Source: an uncultured Flaviramulus sp.
Lineage (GTDB): Bacteria > Bacteroidota > Bacteroidia > Flavobacteriales > Flavobacteriaceae
Length of the DNA stretch: 64,000 nt
Direction: 5' to 3'
NCBI GenBank assembly: GCA_947501105.1
Contig: CANMUP010000005.1
Span: forward strand, 406,556-470,555
Shown piece by piece: positions 1-8,228 of this stretch. The position numbers and the translations under genes are program-made. The notes under the pieces are model-generated. The model did no database searches. It was given only the letters and a program-made list of their open reading frames with translations, and was not told the origin of the DNA. Every line of letters begins with the position of its first letter. Positions within the stretch are counted from its first letter, which is position 1.

Positions 1-500
1 ACTGTTATAAAATTGTTTCCAATGTTTTGTGAATTCGTGAAGTTTACATTTGGTATTTGATCAGAAAATGTTTGAATGTTTGTTATACCTTTAGTTTCTA
101 TGGCTTCTGAAGTAAAGGTTATAACTGATTCAGGAATAGTCTGAACAGACTCTGCCCTTCTACGTGCTTGACCAATAACACCACTAAAGCCCTTCAGAAG
201 TACCGCATCTAACTGAGAAGCATCTTCTTGTAAAGTTAAATTAATTGTCTTTTTACCATTTACATCAATTTCCTGAGTTTTATAACCTAAAGAAGAAAAT
301 ACTAATGTAGCATCACTATTTATACTAATGGAATAATTCCCATTAAAATCGGTTGTTGTACCATTGGTTGTTCCTTTTTCAATCACATTAACACCTATTA
401 AGGGGCCGCTTTCAGAATTAATAGTTCCTTTAACAGTAACTTTTTGAGAGAATGTCAAAAATGGAACAAATAGAATTAATAATAATAAAGTTCGTATCAT
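1..500 (-). CDS. TonB-dependent receptor, N-terminal part (cut by window edge)
   Basis: Outer-membrane active transporter of the TonB-dependent family; only the first ~166 residues are inside the window. Reading from the ATG at 500 there is a signal peptide (MIRTLLLLILFVPFLTFSQ), then a carboxypeptidase-regulatory-like beta-sandwich at about residues 22-95 (GANV-type motif seen as GVNVIEKGT, and TDFNGNYSI), then the start of the plug (VQTIPESVITFTSEAI). The motif order is typical of Bacteroidota receptors, but the substrate cannot be told. The gene is divergent from the 412-residue gene at 616. Confidence 0.88.
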   Translation of the reverse strand, partial: MIRTLLLLILFVPFLTFSQKVTVKGTINSESGPLIGVNVIEKGTTNGTTTDFNGNYSISINSDATLVFSSLGYKTQEIDVNGKKTINLTLQEDASQLDAVLLKGFSGVIGQARRRAESVQTIPESVITFTSEAIETKGITNIQTFSDQIPNVNFTNSQNIGNNFIT

Positions 501-579
501 TTTATGTTGTTTAGTGAGTTTCTTGTTGCTAAAATACAGAGGTTAATTTTCCAAAAATTATATTCCTATTATTTATTAT

Positions 580-587
580 TATATTTG
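580..587 (+). promoter_or_regulatory. Candidate -7 element TATATTTG
   Basis: TATATTTG matches the Bacteroidota -7 consensus TAnnTTTG and lies 29 nt upstream of the ATG at 616. No convincing -33 TTG/TTTG is visible, so this is a moderate call. Confidence 0.4.
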
Positions 588-615
588 TAATTCCAAATAA
601 TAAAAATGGAAATAA

Positions 616-1854
616 ATGGAAATTATTTCAAAAAATAATGACAACGAAACACTCTTTTTAACCAAACAAGTATTTAACATACTATTAAATAGCGTTTTAG
701 ATCATTTTAAAAAATCCCACGGCATATCAGAAAAATATAAAGATTCACAATTATATGGCTTTGGAAACTATAATACTGAAAAACCTAGTTTAAAGAACGA
801 CCTAGAACTAATTCTTAGAGGTTATGTTAATGGAAAATATTTATATAACAAACATAGAGAAGCCATATCTGGTAAGCCAATTATCAAAATAAGTAGAGAA
901 TACAAATCTTTATTCTTTAATTATTTAGGATACAAAAGCATAGTCGAATTTATTAAGAGTGATTTGCTCACGACTAAACAAAGGAACAAACAATTAGAAC
1001 TTCTTAACAAAGCTGGTAAATTAGATGACCATTACTATGTGTGTTATTACTTTGGTGAAGATAGTCATATGAACAAAGGACAGGTAGTTTTGTATAATAA
1101 TTGGAAAACTATTGAAATGGTATATGTATACGAAGATGAAAATGGAGAAAAAGGAATTTATACTTTTTATGGTACAATAACTCAAAGTGAAGATTTTGCT
1201 CATTTTGACACTAAATACTATGTAGGTAATAAAAAAAGTGAAGGAGCCAAATTCATATTTTTTATTGGAAAATCTTCCCCCAACGAACGGCACTACCTTA
1301 TAGGTACTTACTCAGGATTTGATAAATATGACAGAGCTATAGCTGGAAAGATGATTTTAAAAAAATATAACTCTAAAACAGAAATTGAAGATGAAGTAGA
1401 TAATAAATCATTTGATCCCATAATTTGTCAGGAATTAAATAAAAATAGGCTGGTAGTTGAAAGCAATATCAGGAAAAACCCTTTAATGTTTTCTAAGAAA
1501 AGTCCATTTGCTCAAGTTTTGATGAATACATACGGAGACTATACTTTTGAATTTGAATTAGAAAAAAATAAATTTGAGTTAAAACTAAAAATTGAAAAAT
1601 ATCATTTTAATATTATAAGCCTTAATGATTCTATTATTATTGAAGATGATAGAGTTTCTGTTTTAAATAAAGGTCAGGTTTTAAATTTTGATTTTTCTAT
1701 ATCTGGAATGTTCTATTTACAAAAAGTGTCTATTTATATTAACGCATTAGATTTCGCAGAAGATAAAAAAGAAGCTAAAGGTAATTTTAATGGAGTTGAT
1801 ATTAATAATAAAATAGTTTCTGGCATAGTATTGATTGAAAAATTATTAAGTTAA
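616..1854 (+). CDS. Unrecognised 412-residue cytoplasmic protein
   Basis: No family recognised. There is no signal peptide or membrane segment. The composition is Lys/Asn-rich and the body looks like alternating beta strands and loops (for example KGQVVLYNNWKTIEMVYVYEDENGEKGIYTFYGTI around residues 155-190), preceded by a helical N-terminal part of ~140 residues. The ATG at 616 is chosen because the ATG at 606 reaches a stop after ten codons. It lies outside the cassette array, divergent from the TonB receptor, and probably belongs to the host chromosome. Confidence 0.7.
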   Translation: MEIISKNNDNETLFLTKQVFNILLNSVLDHFKKSHGISEKYKDSQLYGFGNYNTEKPSLKNDLELILRGYVNGKYLYNKHREAISGKPIIKISREYKSLFFNYLGYKSIVEFIKSDLLTTKQRNKQLELLNKAGKLDDHYYVCYYFGEDSHMNKGQVVLYNNWKTIEMVYVYEDENGEKGIYTFYGTITQSEDFAHFDTKYYVGNKKSEGAKFIFFIGKSSPNERHYLIGTYSGFDKYDRAIAGKMILKKYNSKTEIEDEVDNKSFDPIICQELNKNRLVVESNIRKNPLMFSKKSPFAQVLMNTYGDYTFEFELEKNKFELKLKIEKYHFNIISLNDSIIIEDDRVSVLNKGQVLNFDFSISGMFYLQKVSIYINALDFAEDKKEAKGNFNGVDINNKIVSGIVLIEKLLS

Positions 1855-1892
1855 AAAACATTACAGTTCAGTCATCAGACTCCAAATAAAAA

Positions 1893-1919
1893 AACCTTCA
1901 ACCGAAAAGGCTGAAGGTT
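1893..1919 (-). terminator. Rho-independent terminator
   Basis: Inverted repeat AACCTTCA / TGAAGGTT with an 11-nt loop. On the minus strand it is followed by a run of seven T then ATTT, so it best terminates minus-strand transcription arriving from the gene at 2114-2503. It may also serve the convergent gene ending at 1854. Confidence 0.6.
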
Positions 1920-2113
1920 CTACTTTGTAGAGTTTACAGAAAAAATGTCGAACCATATAATAGTTGAATTAAATAAATTTTCTTTGTTGAAAATCTAGTA
2001 TTATCAGCATAACGTTTCATTTTAACTTCAACATTACTAACAATAGCAAACTCAATACTGAACACGTTTTAAAACACAATTCCGAGATATAAACACTTTG
2101 GAAACCGTTTTGT

Positions 2114-2503
2114 TTATGGTATATGTTTCTCCATATAGTCTTGCCAGATTACTAATACATATTTTTCTATATTATTTTCTTTTATTTTTAAAAAACCATA
2201 TTCATATATAAACAGGTAAACATTTGATTTTTGATTTTTCCAATAATGCGTAAAAAAATTGGCGTCAAATCCTTTTTCTTTTAATAATGCAGCCCTAACC
2301 GTTACTTTACCTCCCTTATTGTATCCCTTTAATATTTTACGGTTTAGTTTTAGTTGATTGTCTACTTTATTATAAAAACGTTCTGGTTGTTCTTTGGCTT
2401 GTTGGTATTGGTAAGCACTTTTACAGTGAAGGTTACAATATTTTTTATCGGTTCTGCCCACAAGCTCTTTTTTGCAATACAGGCATTCATGTTGTAATCT
2501 CAT
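2114..2503 (-). CDS. Small zinc-finger-like protein upstream of the array recombinase
   Basis: 129 residues, no signal peptide. The N-terminus carries two Cys pairs (CLYC at 8-11 and KYCNLHC around 22-27) that look like a treble-clef or zinc-ribbon knuckle; the rest is basic then hydrophobic-aromatic (YKNGGK-like stretch, then YLFIYEYGFLKI). Function unknown. It is divergent from the recombinase at 2608, sharing a ~100-nt intergenic region, so a regulatory or accessory role for the array is possible but unproven. Confidence 0.65.
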   Translation of the reverse strand: MRLQHECLYCKKELVGRTDKKYCNLHCKSAYQYQQAKEQPERFYNKVDNQLKLNRKILKGYNKGGKVTVRAALLKEKGFDANFFTHYWKNQKSNVYLFIYEYGFLKIKENNIEKYVLVIWQDYMEKHIP

Positions 2504-2607
2504 ATCGTTAAAATTAAGTGAATGCTTATGCGAACATTATTCGATTAAGATACGATTAAATCATTCATAACTTCTAAATTGCTTTAAAATTTTACTAATG
2601 TAATTCT

Positions 2608-3750
2608 ATGAATTCTACTTATAAGTATCATATTAAATCTATAACCCTATATCATCTCATGATCGATGATTCGAAGATGATTGGTATAAAGTTTGATCCT
2701 GATAAAGTGATTCATGCTTTAATAAAAAGTTTGTCCAATCCAAAATGGAGCAATACATACAAAATGGTTTATTTACCTAATACAAAACAAAATTTAAATG
2801 ACATATTTAATATTTTTAAAGGCGTGGTTTGGATAAATTATAATCGGTTCTTAATCAATAAACCAATAAATACTAATAATGAAGCGTTAGATATCACTTG
2901 GTTTCGGAAAAGAAAAACCAATCCTTATTACAAACATTGCCCTGAGGAATATTTGTTAAAACTTGAACTTAAAAGGTATTCCAACAACACGGTTCGTATT
3001 TATGTTCCTTTTTTTGAAATGTTTATTAACTTTTATAGAGATAGAGAATTGAATACTTTAGATGAAAGTGATATAAGGGCTTTTCTTCAACATCTTATCC
3101 AAAAAAAATTATCCAACTCTTATATCAATCAGGTTATAAATGCTATTAAATTTTATTATGAGGTAGTACTAGGGATGCCTAATAGGTTTTATGACATTGA
3201 ACGACCTCGGAGAGAATATAAACTTCCAAAGGTCATTTCTAAAGAGGAAGTAATAGATATAATTAATAACACAAATAATATAAAACATAGATGTGTTGTA
3301 GAACTGTTATATGGTTCCGGTTTACGTAACAGTGAGCTTTTAAACTTAAAAATTACTGATATAGATAGCAAGCGTATGCTAGTACGTGTAGAAAATGCTA
3401 AAGGAAATAAAGACAGGCACACTTTATTGTCTAAAAATGCATTGGATGATTTAAGAATTTACTTTAAGGAATATAAACCAAAAGAGTATTTATTTGAAGG
3501 TCAGAAAGGAGGCAAATATAGTTCAGAGAGTGTTTTAAGGATTGTGAAAATGGCAACAGAAAAAGCAGGAATTCGCAAAAGTGTTTCTCCCCATGTACTC
3601 AGACATAGTTTTGCTACGCATTTATTAGAATCTGGGGTAGATTTACGTCAAATTCAGGTGCTTCTAGGTCACAATTCAAGTAAAACAACAGAAATTTACA
3701 CACATGTAGCTACAAATACTTTTAAAACAATTAAAAATCCGCTAGATTAG
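2608..3750 (+). CDS. XerC/D-like tyrosine recombinase, integron-type array integrase
   Basis: 380 residues. Catalytic residues visible: R240 (GSGLRNSE), K265 (NAKGNKDR), H329 and R332 (SPHVLRHSF), H355 (LLGHNSS) and nucleophile Y364 (EIYTHV). Residues ~112-195 form a SAM-like core-binding domain. The first ~105 residues are an extension absent from XerC/D and IntI and could be an extra DNA-binding domain. The spacing between K265 and H329 is that of XerC/D, so the extra insertion that defines IntI is missing, although the C-terminal KNPLD resembles the SPLD tail of IntI. It is co-directional with and 48 bp upstream of the first cassette, unlike the divergent intI of classical integrons. The inferred role is excision and insertion of the cassettes. 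Confidence 0.9.
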   Translation: MNSTYKYHIKSITLYHLMIDDSKMIGIKFDPDKVIHALIKSLSNPKWSNTYKMVYLPNTKQNLNDIFNIFKGVVWINYNRFLINKPINTNNEALDITWFRKRKTNPYYKHCPEEYLLKLELKRYSNNTVRIYVPFFEMFINFYRDRELNTLDESDIRAFLQHLIQKKLSNSYINQVINAIKFYYEVVLGMPNRFYDIERPRREYKLPKVISKEEVIDIINNTNNIKHRCVVELLYGSGLRNSELLNLKITDIDSKRMLVRVENAKGNKDRHTLLSKNALDDLRIYFKEYKPKEYLFEGQKGGKYSSESVLRIVKMATEKAGIRKSVSPHVLRHSFATHLLESGVDLRQIQVLLGHNSSKTTEIYTHVATNTFKTIKNPLD

Positions 3751-3760
3751 CACTATCAAT

Positions 3761-3804
3761 ATATGTGATATAACCGTATTCATACGTATATCCACACGTT
3801 AGCA
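3761..3804 (+). other. Candidate attI-like primary insertion site
   Basis: Between the recombinase stop and cassette C1. It ends in CCACACG^TTAGCA like the right half of every attC, and its left side (ATAACCGTAT, 3770-3779) resembles the left box TAACACCGTAT of attC2, but the long folded centre is missing. A short palindrome ATACGTAT lies at 3782-3789. By position and simplicity it is the likely attI. Confidence 0.5.
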
Positions 3805-3821
3805 CACATTTGAGAAAAACT

Positions 3822-4211
3822 ATGAGAATATTAATAATCCTGGCTTTAATTTTCGGAATTAACTCTTGCACAGCGCAATCTAAACCTGAAAAAAAACTAA
3901 TCGGAAAATGGATATTGATTGCGGAAACGGACTCTTTCCCTGACGATATTGAACCTCTTACGGAAAATGACTCAAAATCTAAATCTGACTCAAAATCAAA
4001 ATTGAAATTAACTCTGACTTTTAATAAAGACAAAACAATATTTATTAACCAAACGGGAGATGAATATAATTCAACCTATATGTTGACAGACTCAATTCTC
4101 ACAATTGGAAATCGAGAATATATAATTGTTAAAAATGAAAAAGAGAAATTGATTTATAAAGTCAAAGACCATCTGTTTGATAAACAATATGAATTTAAAA
4201 AAATAGAATAA
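3822..4211 (+). CDS. C1: lipocalin-like lipoprotein
   Basis: 129 residues from the ATG at 3822; a TTG at 3810 would add four residues before the signal peptide and is less likely. Lipobox GINSC with Cys16, then LIGKW near residue 26, a motif that opens many flavobacterial lipocalin-like lipoproteins, followed by a Ser/Lys repeat (KSKSDSKSK) and beta strands. Resembles the C34a product in layout. Predicted periplasm-facing or outer-membrane lipoprotein; function unknown. Confidence 0.75.
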   Translation: MRILIILALIFGINSCTAQSKPEKKLIGKWILIAETDSFPDDIEPLTENDSKSKSDSKSKLKLTLTFNKDKTIFINQTGDEYNSTYMLTDSILTIGNREYIIVKNEKEKLIYKVKDHLFDKQYEFKKIE

Positions 4212-4218
4212 AAACGTG

Positions 4219-4351
4219 TGCTAACATTGTATATAAAAAATTGCTAGTTTTAGCTTAACCAAAGTTTGTTGCTCGTTTGCTTGCTTCTGATTTTCCTTCG
4301 GAAAATCCTCGCACACAAACACGCAACTTTCCATATACATAAACGTTACCT
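4219..4351 (+). repeat. attC1
   Basis: R'' TGCTAAC mirrors the start of C1 (GTTAGCA). Arms GTATATAAAAAATTGC / GCAACTTTCCATATAC. Central stem GATTTTCC/GGAAAATC, loop TTC. R' GTTACCT at 4345 opens C2. Confidence 0.85.
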
Positions 4352-4378
4352 GCAAGCTGAAAAAAATCTGAACTATAA

Positions 4379-5101
4379 ATGAACATACTGCAAAAAATAG
4401 CCAGAAAGATAATAAAACAGTCATTTGACTTTTCTGTTTCGACAATCGAATTCTTTAGCAAAATGGAACCTTATGAACAAAAGGTTTCGGAATTGAGAAA
4501 TCTCGAAAAAGGAACTTTAGGAAAAGAAATAGCTGAATGTCTTGACAACCATAATCTGACTTTAGTACCAAAATACGAAAGCCACGATTTGAAACACGTT
4601 TTGCTTAACTACAAAATGACTGCTGAAGACGAAATCCGGATGCAAGCTTTTATGGTTGGAAATGGAAATTATTCTATTCCTTCATTTGCGATTTTGATTT
4701 TTGGAGCAATTTTACTTCCAGACTTGTGGCGGACTTTTTACTCGGACTTTAAAAAAGGAAAGAAATCTATCGGAATTTCGGAATGGACAATCGAAAAGTA
4801 TGCAACTCGAAATCTGACTGAATTAAGAGCTGAATTATTAAAAACAGAATTTAAACAAAAAACAATATTTGATATGAAACGAGTTACTAAATTTGGAGCT
4901 TTTGCTTCAATAACAGCTGGGATTTTTGGAATGATATTCTGTTTGCCATTTCTTTTTTCATCGAATATGGCAGATTTAGTTGGTGCAGGATTTCCTTTTG
5001 TTGGCGGAGCAATATTAGCTGTTGGCGGACTTTTAGCGTTATCGAATTTATCACGACCGAATAAAAGCCAGCAGGTAACACCGTATAAAATTAATTACTA
5101 G
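4379..5101 (+). CDS. C2: Coq4-like membrane protein
   Basis: 240 residues. Contains HDLKH at 69-73 followed eleven residues later by E85, i.e. the HDxxHx(11)E motif of the Coq4 family (a metal/lipid-binding ubiquinone-biosynthesis scaffold). Three hydrophobic segments follow (about 98-116, 178-196, 203-222). Bacteroidota do not use Coq4 for ubiquinone, so the role here is unknown. The stop codon lies inside attC2, so the last ~10 residues are encoded by the recombination site. Family assignment rests on the motif only. Confidence 0.7.
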   Translation: MNILQKIARKIIKQSFDFSVSTIEFFSKMEPYEQKVSELRNLEKGTLGKEIAECLDNHNLTLVPKYESHDLKHVLLNYKMTAEDEIRMQAFMVGNGNYSIPSFAILIFGAILLPDLWRTFYSDFKKGKKSIGISEWTIEKYATRNLTELRAELLKTEFKQKTIFDMKRVTKFGAFASITAGIFGMIFCLPFLFSSNMADLVGAGFPFVGGAILAVGGLLALSNLSRPNKSQQVTPYKINY

Positions 5102-5205
5102 TTTCTAGCCTACTTACGAAAGTCCTCGCGGACTTTCTATCTGTCATTTATTTGCTAAATTTAGTGCTTAAATCACGCAACTAATCTTATACAAACACGT
5201 TAGCA
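5073..5205 (+). repeat. attC2
   Basis: R'' AGGTAAC mirrors C2's start GTTACCT. Arms GTATAAAATTAATTAC / GCAACTAATCTTATAC. Central stem GAAAGTCC/GGACTTTC, loop TCGC. R' GTTAGCA at 5199 opens C3. Overlaps the 3' end of the C2 gene. Confidence 0.85.
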
Positions 5206-5216
5206 ATAATTAAAAA

Positions 5217-5825
5217 ATGAAAATCCAATTAAACATACTGCTGATTTTAATACTTCTTTTTGGGTGCAAAACTGAAAACGAAAAAAAAGATATTAATGAA
5301 AAAGTATTAACTAATCTTAATTCTACTAAAGAAAAAAAATCAGTTGAAACAATAGTTTATAAAAACAAATACACAAATAACGGAGAAAAACATTCTCAAG
5401 TTTTTAATTCGGTTTTACAACATCTGAAAAAAGATGGATATAACATAATAACAAACCCTCTGATTGAAACTTCGTTTATATCATTTGACAGAAACAGTTC
5501 TAATTATGATACTTTGACTGTGAATAATGTAAATCAAAAATTATATAAACTAAAACGAAAAAAACCGACCGAAATAAACGGAAATACATATCCAAGATTT
5601 AATTTGACTGAACTTTATTTTAAAGATGAAGAAAACGCAAGGATTAACAAATTAAAGATTGACTCAATAATCAATTGTACAAATAGAATTGATATTAGAA
5701 ATGAAAAAAAATATGATTATTGTATTCAGTATTCTAACAGAATTATATACATAGATTGTAATTCAATGTACTTATCAAAATATTCTAATGAATACAAGGA
5801 AGTAATTGAAAAATTAATAAAATAA
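5217..5825 (+). CDS. C3: lipoprotein of unknown function
   Basis: 202 residues; signal peptide with lipobox LLFGC (Cys17), then a Lys/Glu/Asn-rich linker to about residue 55. The C-terminal part has two cysteines (DYCIQY and YIDCNS) and alternating strands. No family recognised. Exported, lipid-anchored. Confidence 0.7.
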   Translation: MKIQLNILLILILLFGCKTENEKKDINEKVLTNLNSTKEKKSVETIVYKNKYTNNGEKHSQVFNSVLQHLKKDGYNIITNPLIETSFISFDRNSSNYDTLTVNNVNQKLYKLKRKKPTEINGNTYPRFNLTELYFKDEENARINKLKIDSIINCTNRIDIRNEKKYDYCIQYSNRIIYIDCNSMYLSKYSNEYKEVIEKLIK

Positions 5826-5829
5826 CTAT

Positions 5830-5961
5830 TGCTAACACCGTATAAAAATAATTGCGGTTTAGTGCTAAAACAAAGGTAGTTGCGGGTTTGCTACATCTGA
5901 TTTTCCTGCGGAAAATCCTCGCATACAAACCCGCAACTATTCTTATACATAAACGTTGGCA
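5830..5961 (+). repeat. attC3
   Basis: R'' TGCTAAC mirrors C3's GTTAGCA. Arms GTATAAAAATAATTGC / GCAACTATTCTTATAC. Stem GATTTTCC/GGAAAATC, loop TGC. R' GTTGGCA at 5955 opens C4. Confidence 0.85.
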
Positions 5962-5972
5962 AACATTTGAGA

Positions 5973-6545
5973 ATGACGAAGAATACAGAAAATAATAGCG
6001 GACTTTTATCTATTGGAATGTTTGAAAATATAGCAAACCGAAGCCCTCGATTTCATAGAATTTCTGCTATGTTATTAGACCATTTTTTAATGTGCGTTTT
6101 AATAATTCCGATTGCAATTCTATTTGGAATAATTTTAGAGAAATCTGGATTTCGATTAAATGATGGAATGATATTCTATGTTTGGGTTTTGATAATCTTT
6201 ATTTATTACAACAAAGACTTTTTTAATGCTAAAAGTCCTGCTAAACGAATAATGGGTTATCAAGTCGTTGACAATAAAACAGAAAAGCCTGCGACTGAAT
6301 TACAATGTTTTGTGCGGAATTTCACGGTTTGTGTTGCTTGGCCATTAGAAGTTATTATTGGATTTATTAATCCCGAAAGAAGAATTGGGGATTTTATGGC
6401 GAATACGAAAGTAGTTTTATCAGAAAAAGAGAAATTAAAAACGATTTGGTCTGACTTAAAAAGAACAAAACTGAAAATGAATTATATTGGAATTATAATA
6501 ATCGGAATCGTATATTTTTACGGATTGAGTTATATTATTCCTTGA
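5973..6545 (+). CDS. C4: RDD-family inner-membrane protein
   Basis: 190 residues from the ATG at 5973 (TTG at 5967 also in frame). The body matches an RDD domain: Arg-rich start RSPRFHRISAMLLDHF, two membrane helices (about 43-63 and 70-90), then the conserved SPAKRIMGYQVV and ERRIGDFMANTKVV stretches; a last helix lies near the C-terminus. RDD proteins are small multi-pass membrane proteins, some linked to ion or proton exchange; no specific role can be inferred. Confidence 0.85.
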   Translation: MTKNTENNSGLLSIGMFENIANRSPRFHRISAMLLDHFLMCVLIIPIAILFGIILEKSGFRLNDGMIFYVWVLIIFIYYNKDFFNAKSPAKRIMGYQVVDNKTEKPATELQCFVRNFTVCVAWPLEVIIGFINPERRIGDFMANTKVVLSEKEKLKTIWSDLKRTKLKMNYIGIIIIGIVYFYGLSYIIP

Positions 6546-6561
6546 AAACAAAAAAACGATT

Positions 6562-6695
6562 TGCCAACACCGTATATAAAAAATTGCTGGTGTTTGGCTT
6601 AAATAAAGGTTGTTGCTTGTTTTGTTGCGTCTGATTTTCCTTCGGAAAATCCTCGCGCACAAAACCGCAACTTTCCATATACAAACACGTTGTGC
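6562..6695 (+). repeat. attC4
   Basis: R'' TGCCAAC mirrors C4's GTTGGCA. Arms GTATATAAAAAATTGC / GCAACTTTCCATATAC. Stem GATTTTCC/GGAAAATC, loop TTC. R' GTTGTGC at 6689 opens C5. Confidence 0.85.
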
Positions 6696-6701
6696 ATAAT
6701 T

Positions 6702-7319
6702 ATGAAAAACATCCAGATTTTAATAATATTTCTATTTTCAATCGGAATTTCAGCACAAAATATAACTGAAATTAATTCTGATTTAAAACTATCTGATTCG
6801 CTTACTTTCGACACAGAAATCCGAATTTATCAAGGTGGAGGAATAACGAATTACTCTTCGCTTTTTAGAATGTTTAAAGACAAATCGGAGAAATGGACAG
6901 CGGAATTTTATGAACATTATGCAAAAGTCAACGGACAAACTGAATTGCGGACTGAAAAGCAGACTCTAAAATCGGAAAATGATATGGAATTTGTTTACTT
7001 AAATTTATTGAGGAGCCACATTTTAGATTTACCAAGTTTGACAGAAATTCAATGGAAATTAGAAACTAGAGGAGAAGTAGAAAAAGTAGAACGAAAACAT
7101 AGAGGGAAAATAAAAGAAGAATACGAAATATTAAGCAAAAGAAAAAACGTTGTTGACGGAGAAGGATACCAATTCCAAGCTAAAGGATGGAAATCTAATG
7201 AATTTGAAGTTTCAAATCCTGGCAGATATTTAGAATATTATCCAGAGGTCGATGAACTGATTTTTACTTGCGAAATATTGAATATAATCCGAAATGAATT
7301 TGGGATATGGAAAAAATAA
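6702..7319 (+). CDS. C5: secreted protein of unknown function
   Basis: 205 residues; signal peptide MKNIQILIIFLFSIGISAQ with no lipobox. The mature part is rich in charged residues (RGEVEKVERKHRGKIKEEYE) and ends with a short helix. The ATG at 6702 follows the cassette start by 12 nt; an in-frame TTG at 6690 overlaps the recombination point. The identical protein is encoded again by C12. Confidence 0.75.
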   Translation: MKNIQILIIFLFSIGISAQNITEINSDLKLSDSLTFDTEIRIYQGGGITNYSSLFRMFKDKSEKWTAEFYEHYAKVNGQTELRTEKQTLKSENDMEFVYLNLLRSHILDLPSLTEIQWKLETRGEVEKVERKHRGKIKEEYEILSKRKNVVDGEGYQFQAKGWKSNEFEVSNPGRYLEYYPEVDELIFTCEILNIIRNEFGIWKK

Positions 7320-7323
7320 CTAT

Positions 7324-7456
7324 GCACAACACAGTATATAAAAAATTGCTAGTTTTAGCTAAACCAATTTTAGTTGCTCGTTTGCTTGCTTCTGATTTTC
7401 CTTCGGAAAATCCTCGCACACAAACACGCAACATTTCATATACATAAACGTTAGGC
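7324..7456 (+). repeat. attC5
   Basis: R'' GCACAAC mirrors C5's GTTGTGC. Arms GTATATAAAAAATTGC / GCAACATTTCATATAC. Stem GATTTTCC/GGAAAATC, loop TTC. R' GTTAGGC at 7450 opens C6. Confidence 0.85.
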
Positions 7457-7461
7457 AACAT

Positions 7462-8073
7462 ATGAAAAAACTCATTCTGACAATAATACTTCTATCATCT
7501 TTAAATAGTTCTTCTCAAGAAAGAACAAAAATTTTCTTTGAAGATTTTGTTGAATGTTTTTATTCAGAAAAAGCGACTGAATCTGTTTCTATTTACAATA
7601 ATCCGAATGAAAACAAAATTGCGGAGTTAAGTCCATTAACCGAACCTCATTGTTGGTATAAATTTGCGATATCTGAATCAAAAGATGGTTGGCTGAAAAT
7701 AGAAAACATTATTGTCTTACCTGCTTGTGAGGAGAATGAATTAAACAAAGACATTGGAAAATATAAAGACAAATGGATTAAGGCAAAGAATCTGATAATT
7801 AATATTGGACATTCTGGAGAAACAAAAATAGATTGCCTTATTGATAAAACTGACAAAGGATTCGCAGAAATCGGATATAGATTTTATGGAAAACCAAGTT
7901 TAGACTCTGAAATAGCATTTTGCGTAAAAGGATATGTGGAATCTGAACTAATTGCTATAAGTGGTACTTGGGCGAAACTAAAAATAAAACATGATGAAAA
8001 AGAATATATTGGATGGTTGGAAAGGAAATATCAATGCGCTTATCCTTGGACAACTTGCCCTGTATATGATTAA
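7462..8073 (+). CDS. C6: secreted protein with SH3-like domains
   Basis: 203 residues; signal peptide MKKLILTIILLSSLNSSSQ. Two stretches look like bacterial SH3 (SH3b) folds: SVSIYNNPNENKIAELSP...WLKIENI (about 40-80) and IGYRFYGKPSLDSEIAF...WLERKYQ (about 135-195). SH3b modules usually bind peptidoglycan or peptides in exported proteins. Several cysteines suggest periplasmic disulfides. The identical protein is encoded by C13. Confidence 0.7.
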   Translation: MKKLILTIILLSSLNSSSQERTKIFFEDFVECFYSEKATESVSIYNNPNENKIAELSPLTEPHCWYKFAISESKDGWLKIENIIVLPACEENELNKDIGKYKDKWIKAKNLIINIGHSGETKIDCLIDKTDKGFAEIGYRFYGKPSLDSEIAFCVKGYVESELIAISGTWAKLKIKHDEKEYIGWLERKYQCAYPWTTCPVYD

Positions 8074-8083
8074 AAAATACGTT

Positions 8084-8215
8084 GCCTAACAACGTGTATA
8101 ATTAATTGCTTGGTTCAGGTCTACTCGGAATTTCCTGCGGAAATTCCTCTGGCTCGTGAATGTTTGCTAAATTAGTTGCTTAAATACGCAACTAACCATA
8201 CACCAACCGTTACTA
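8084..8215 (+). repeat. attC6
   Basis: R'' GCCTAAC mirrors C6's GTTAGGC. Arms GTGTATAATTAATTGC / GCAACTAACCATACAC. Stem GGAATTTCC/GGAAATTCC, loop TGC. R' GTTACTA at 8209 opens C7. Confidence 0.85.
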
Positions 8216-8228
8216 CCAATTTGAAAAA

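Larger units (their letters stand above)
6690..8209 (+). repeat. Duplicated cassette pair C5-C6, copy 1
   Basis: 1,520 bp, matching 12255-13774 with no difference seen by eye. Both ends fall exactly at G^TT; the flanking attC sequences outside the block differ. Confidence 0.9.

Noticed and set aside
1920..2113. Small gene or RNA between the terminator and the gene at 2114
   Set aside because: No open frame of note, no recognisable RNA structure, no promoter motif; nothing supportable was seen.
2608..3750. Housekeeping XerC or XerD
   Set aside because: The ~105-residue N-terminal extension and the location next to the attC array argue against a chromosome-dimer recombinase.
7264..7461. Minus-strand reading frame coding RVCVRGFSEGKSEASKRA-type protein, recurring at several junctions
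   Set aside because: It is the antisense translation of the attC repeat; it recurs because the site recurs and has no start context.
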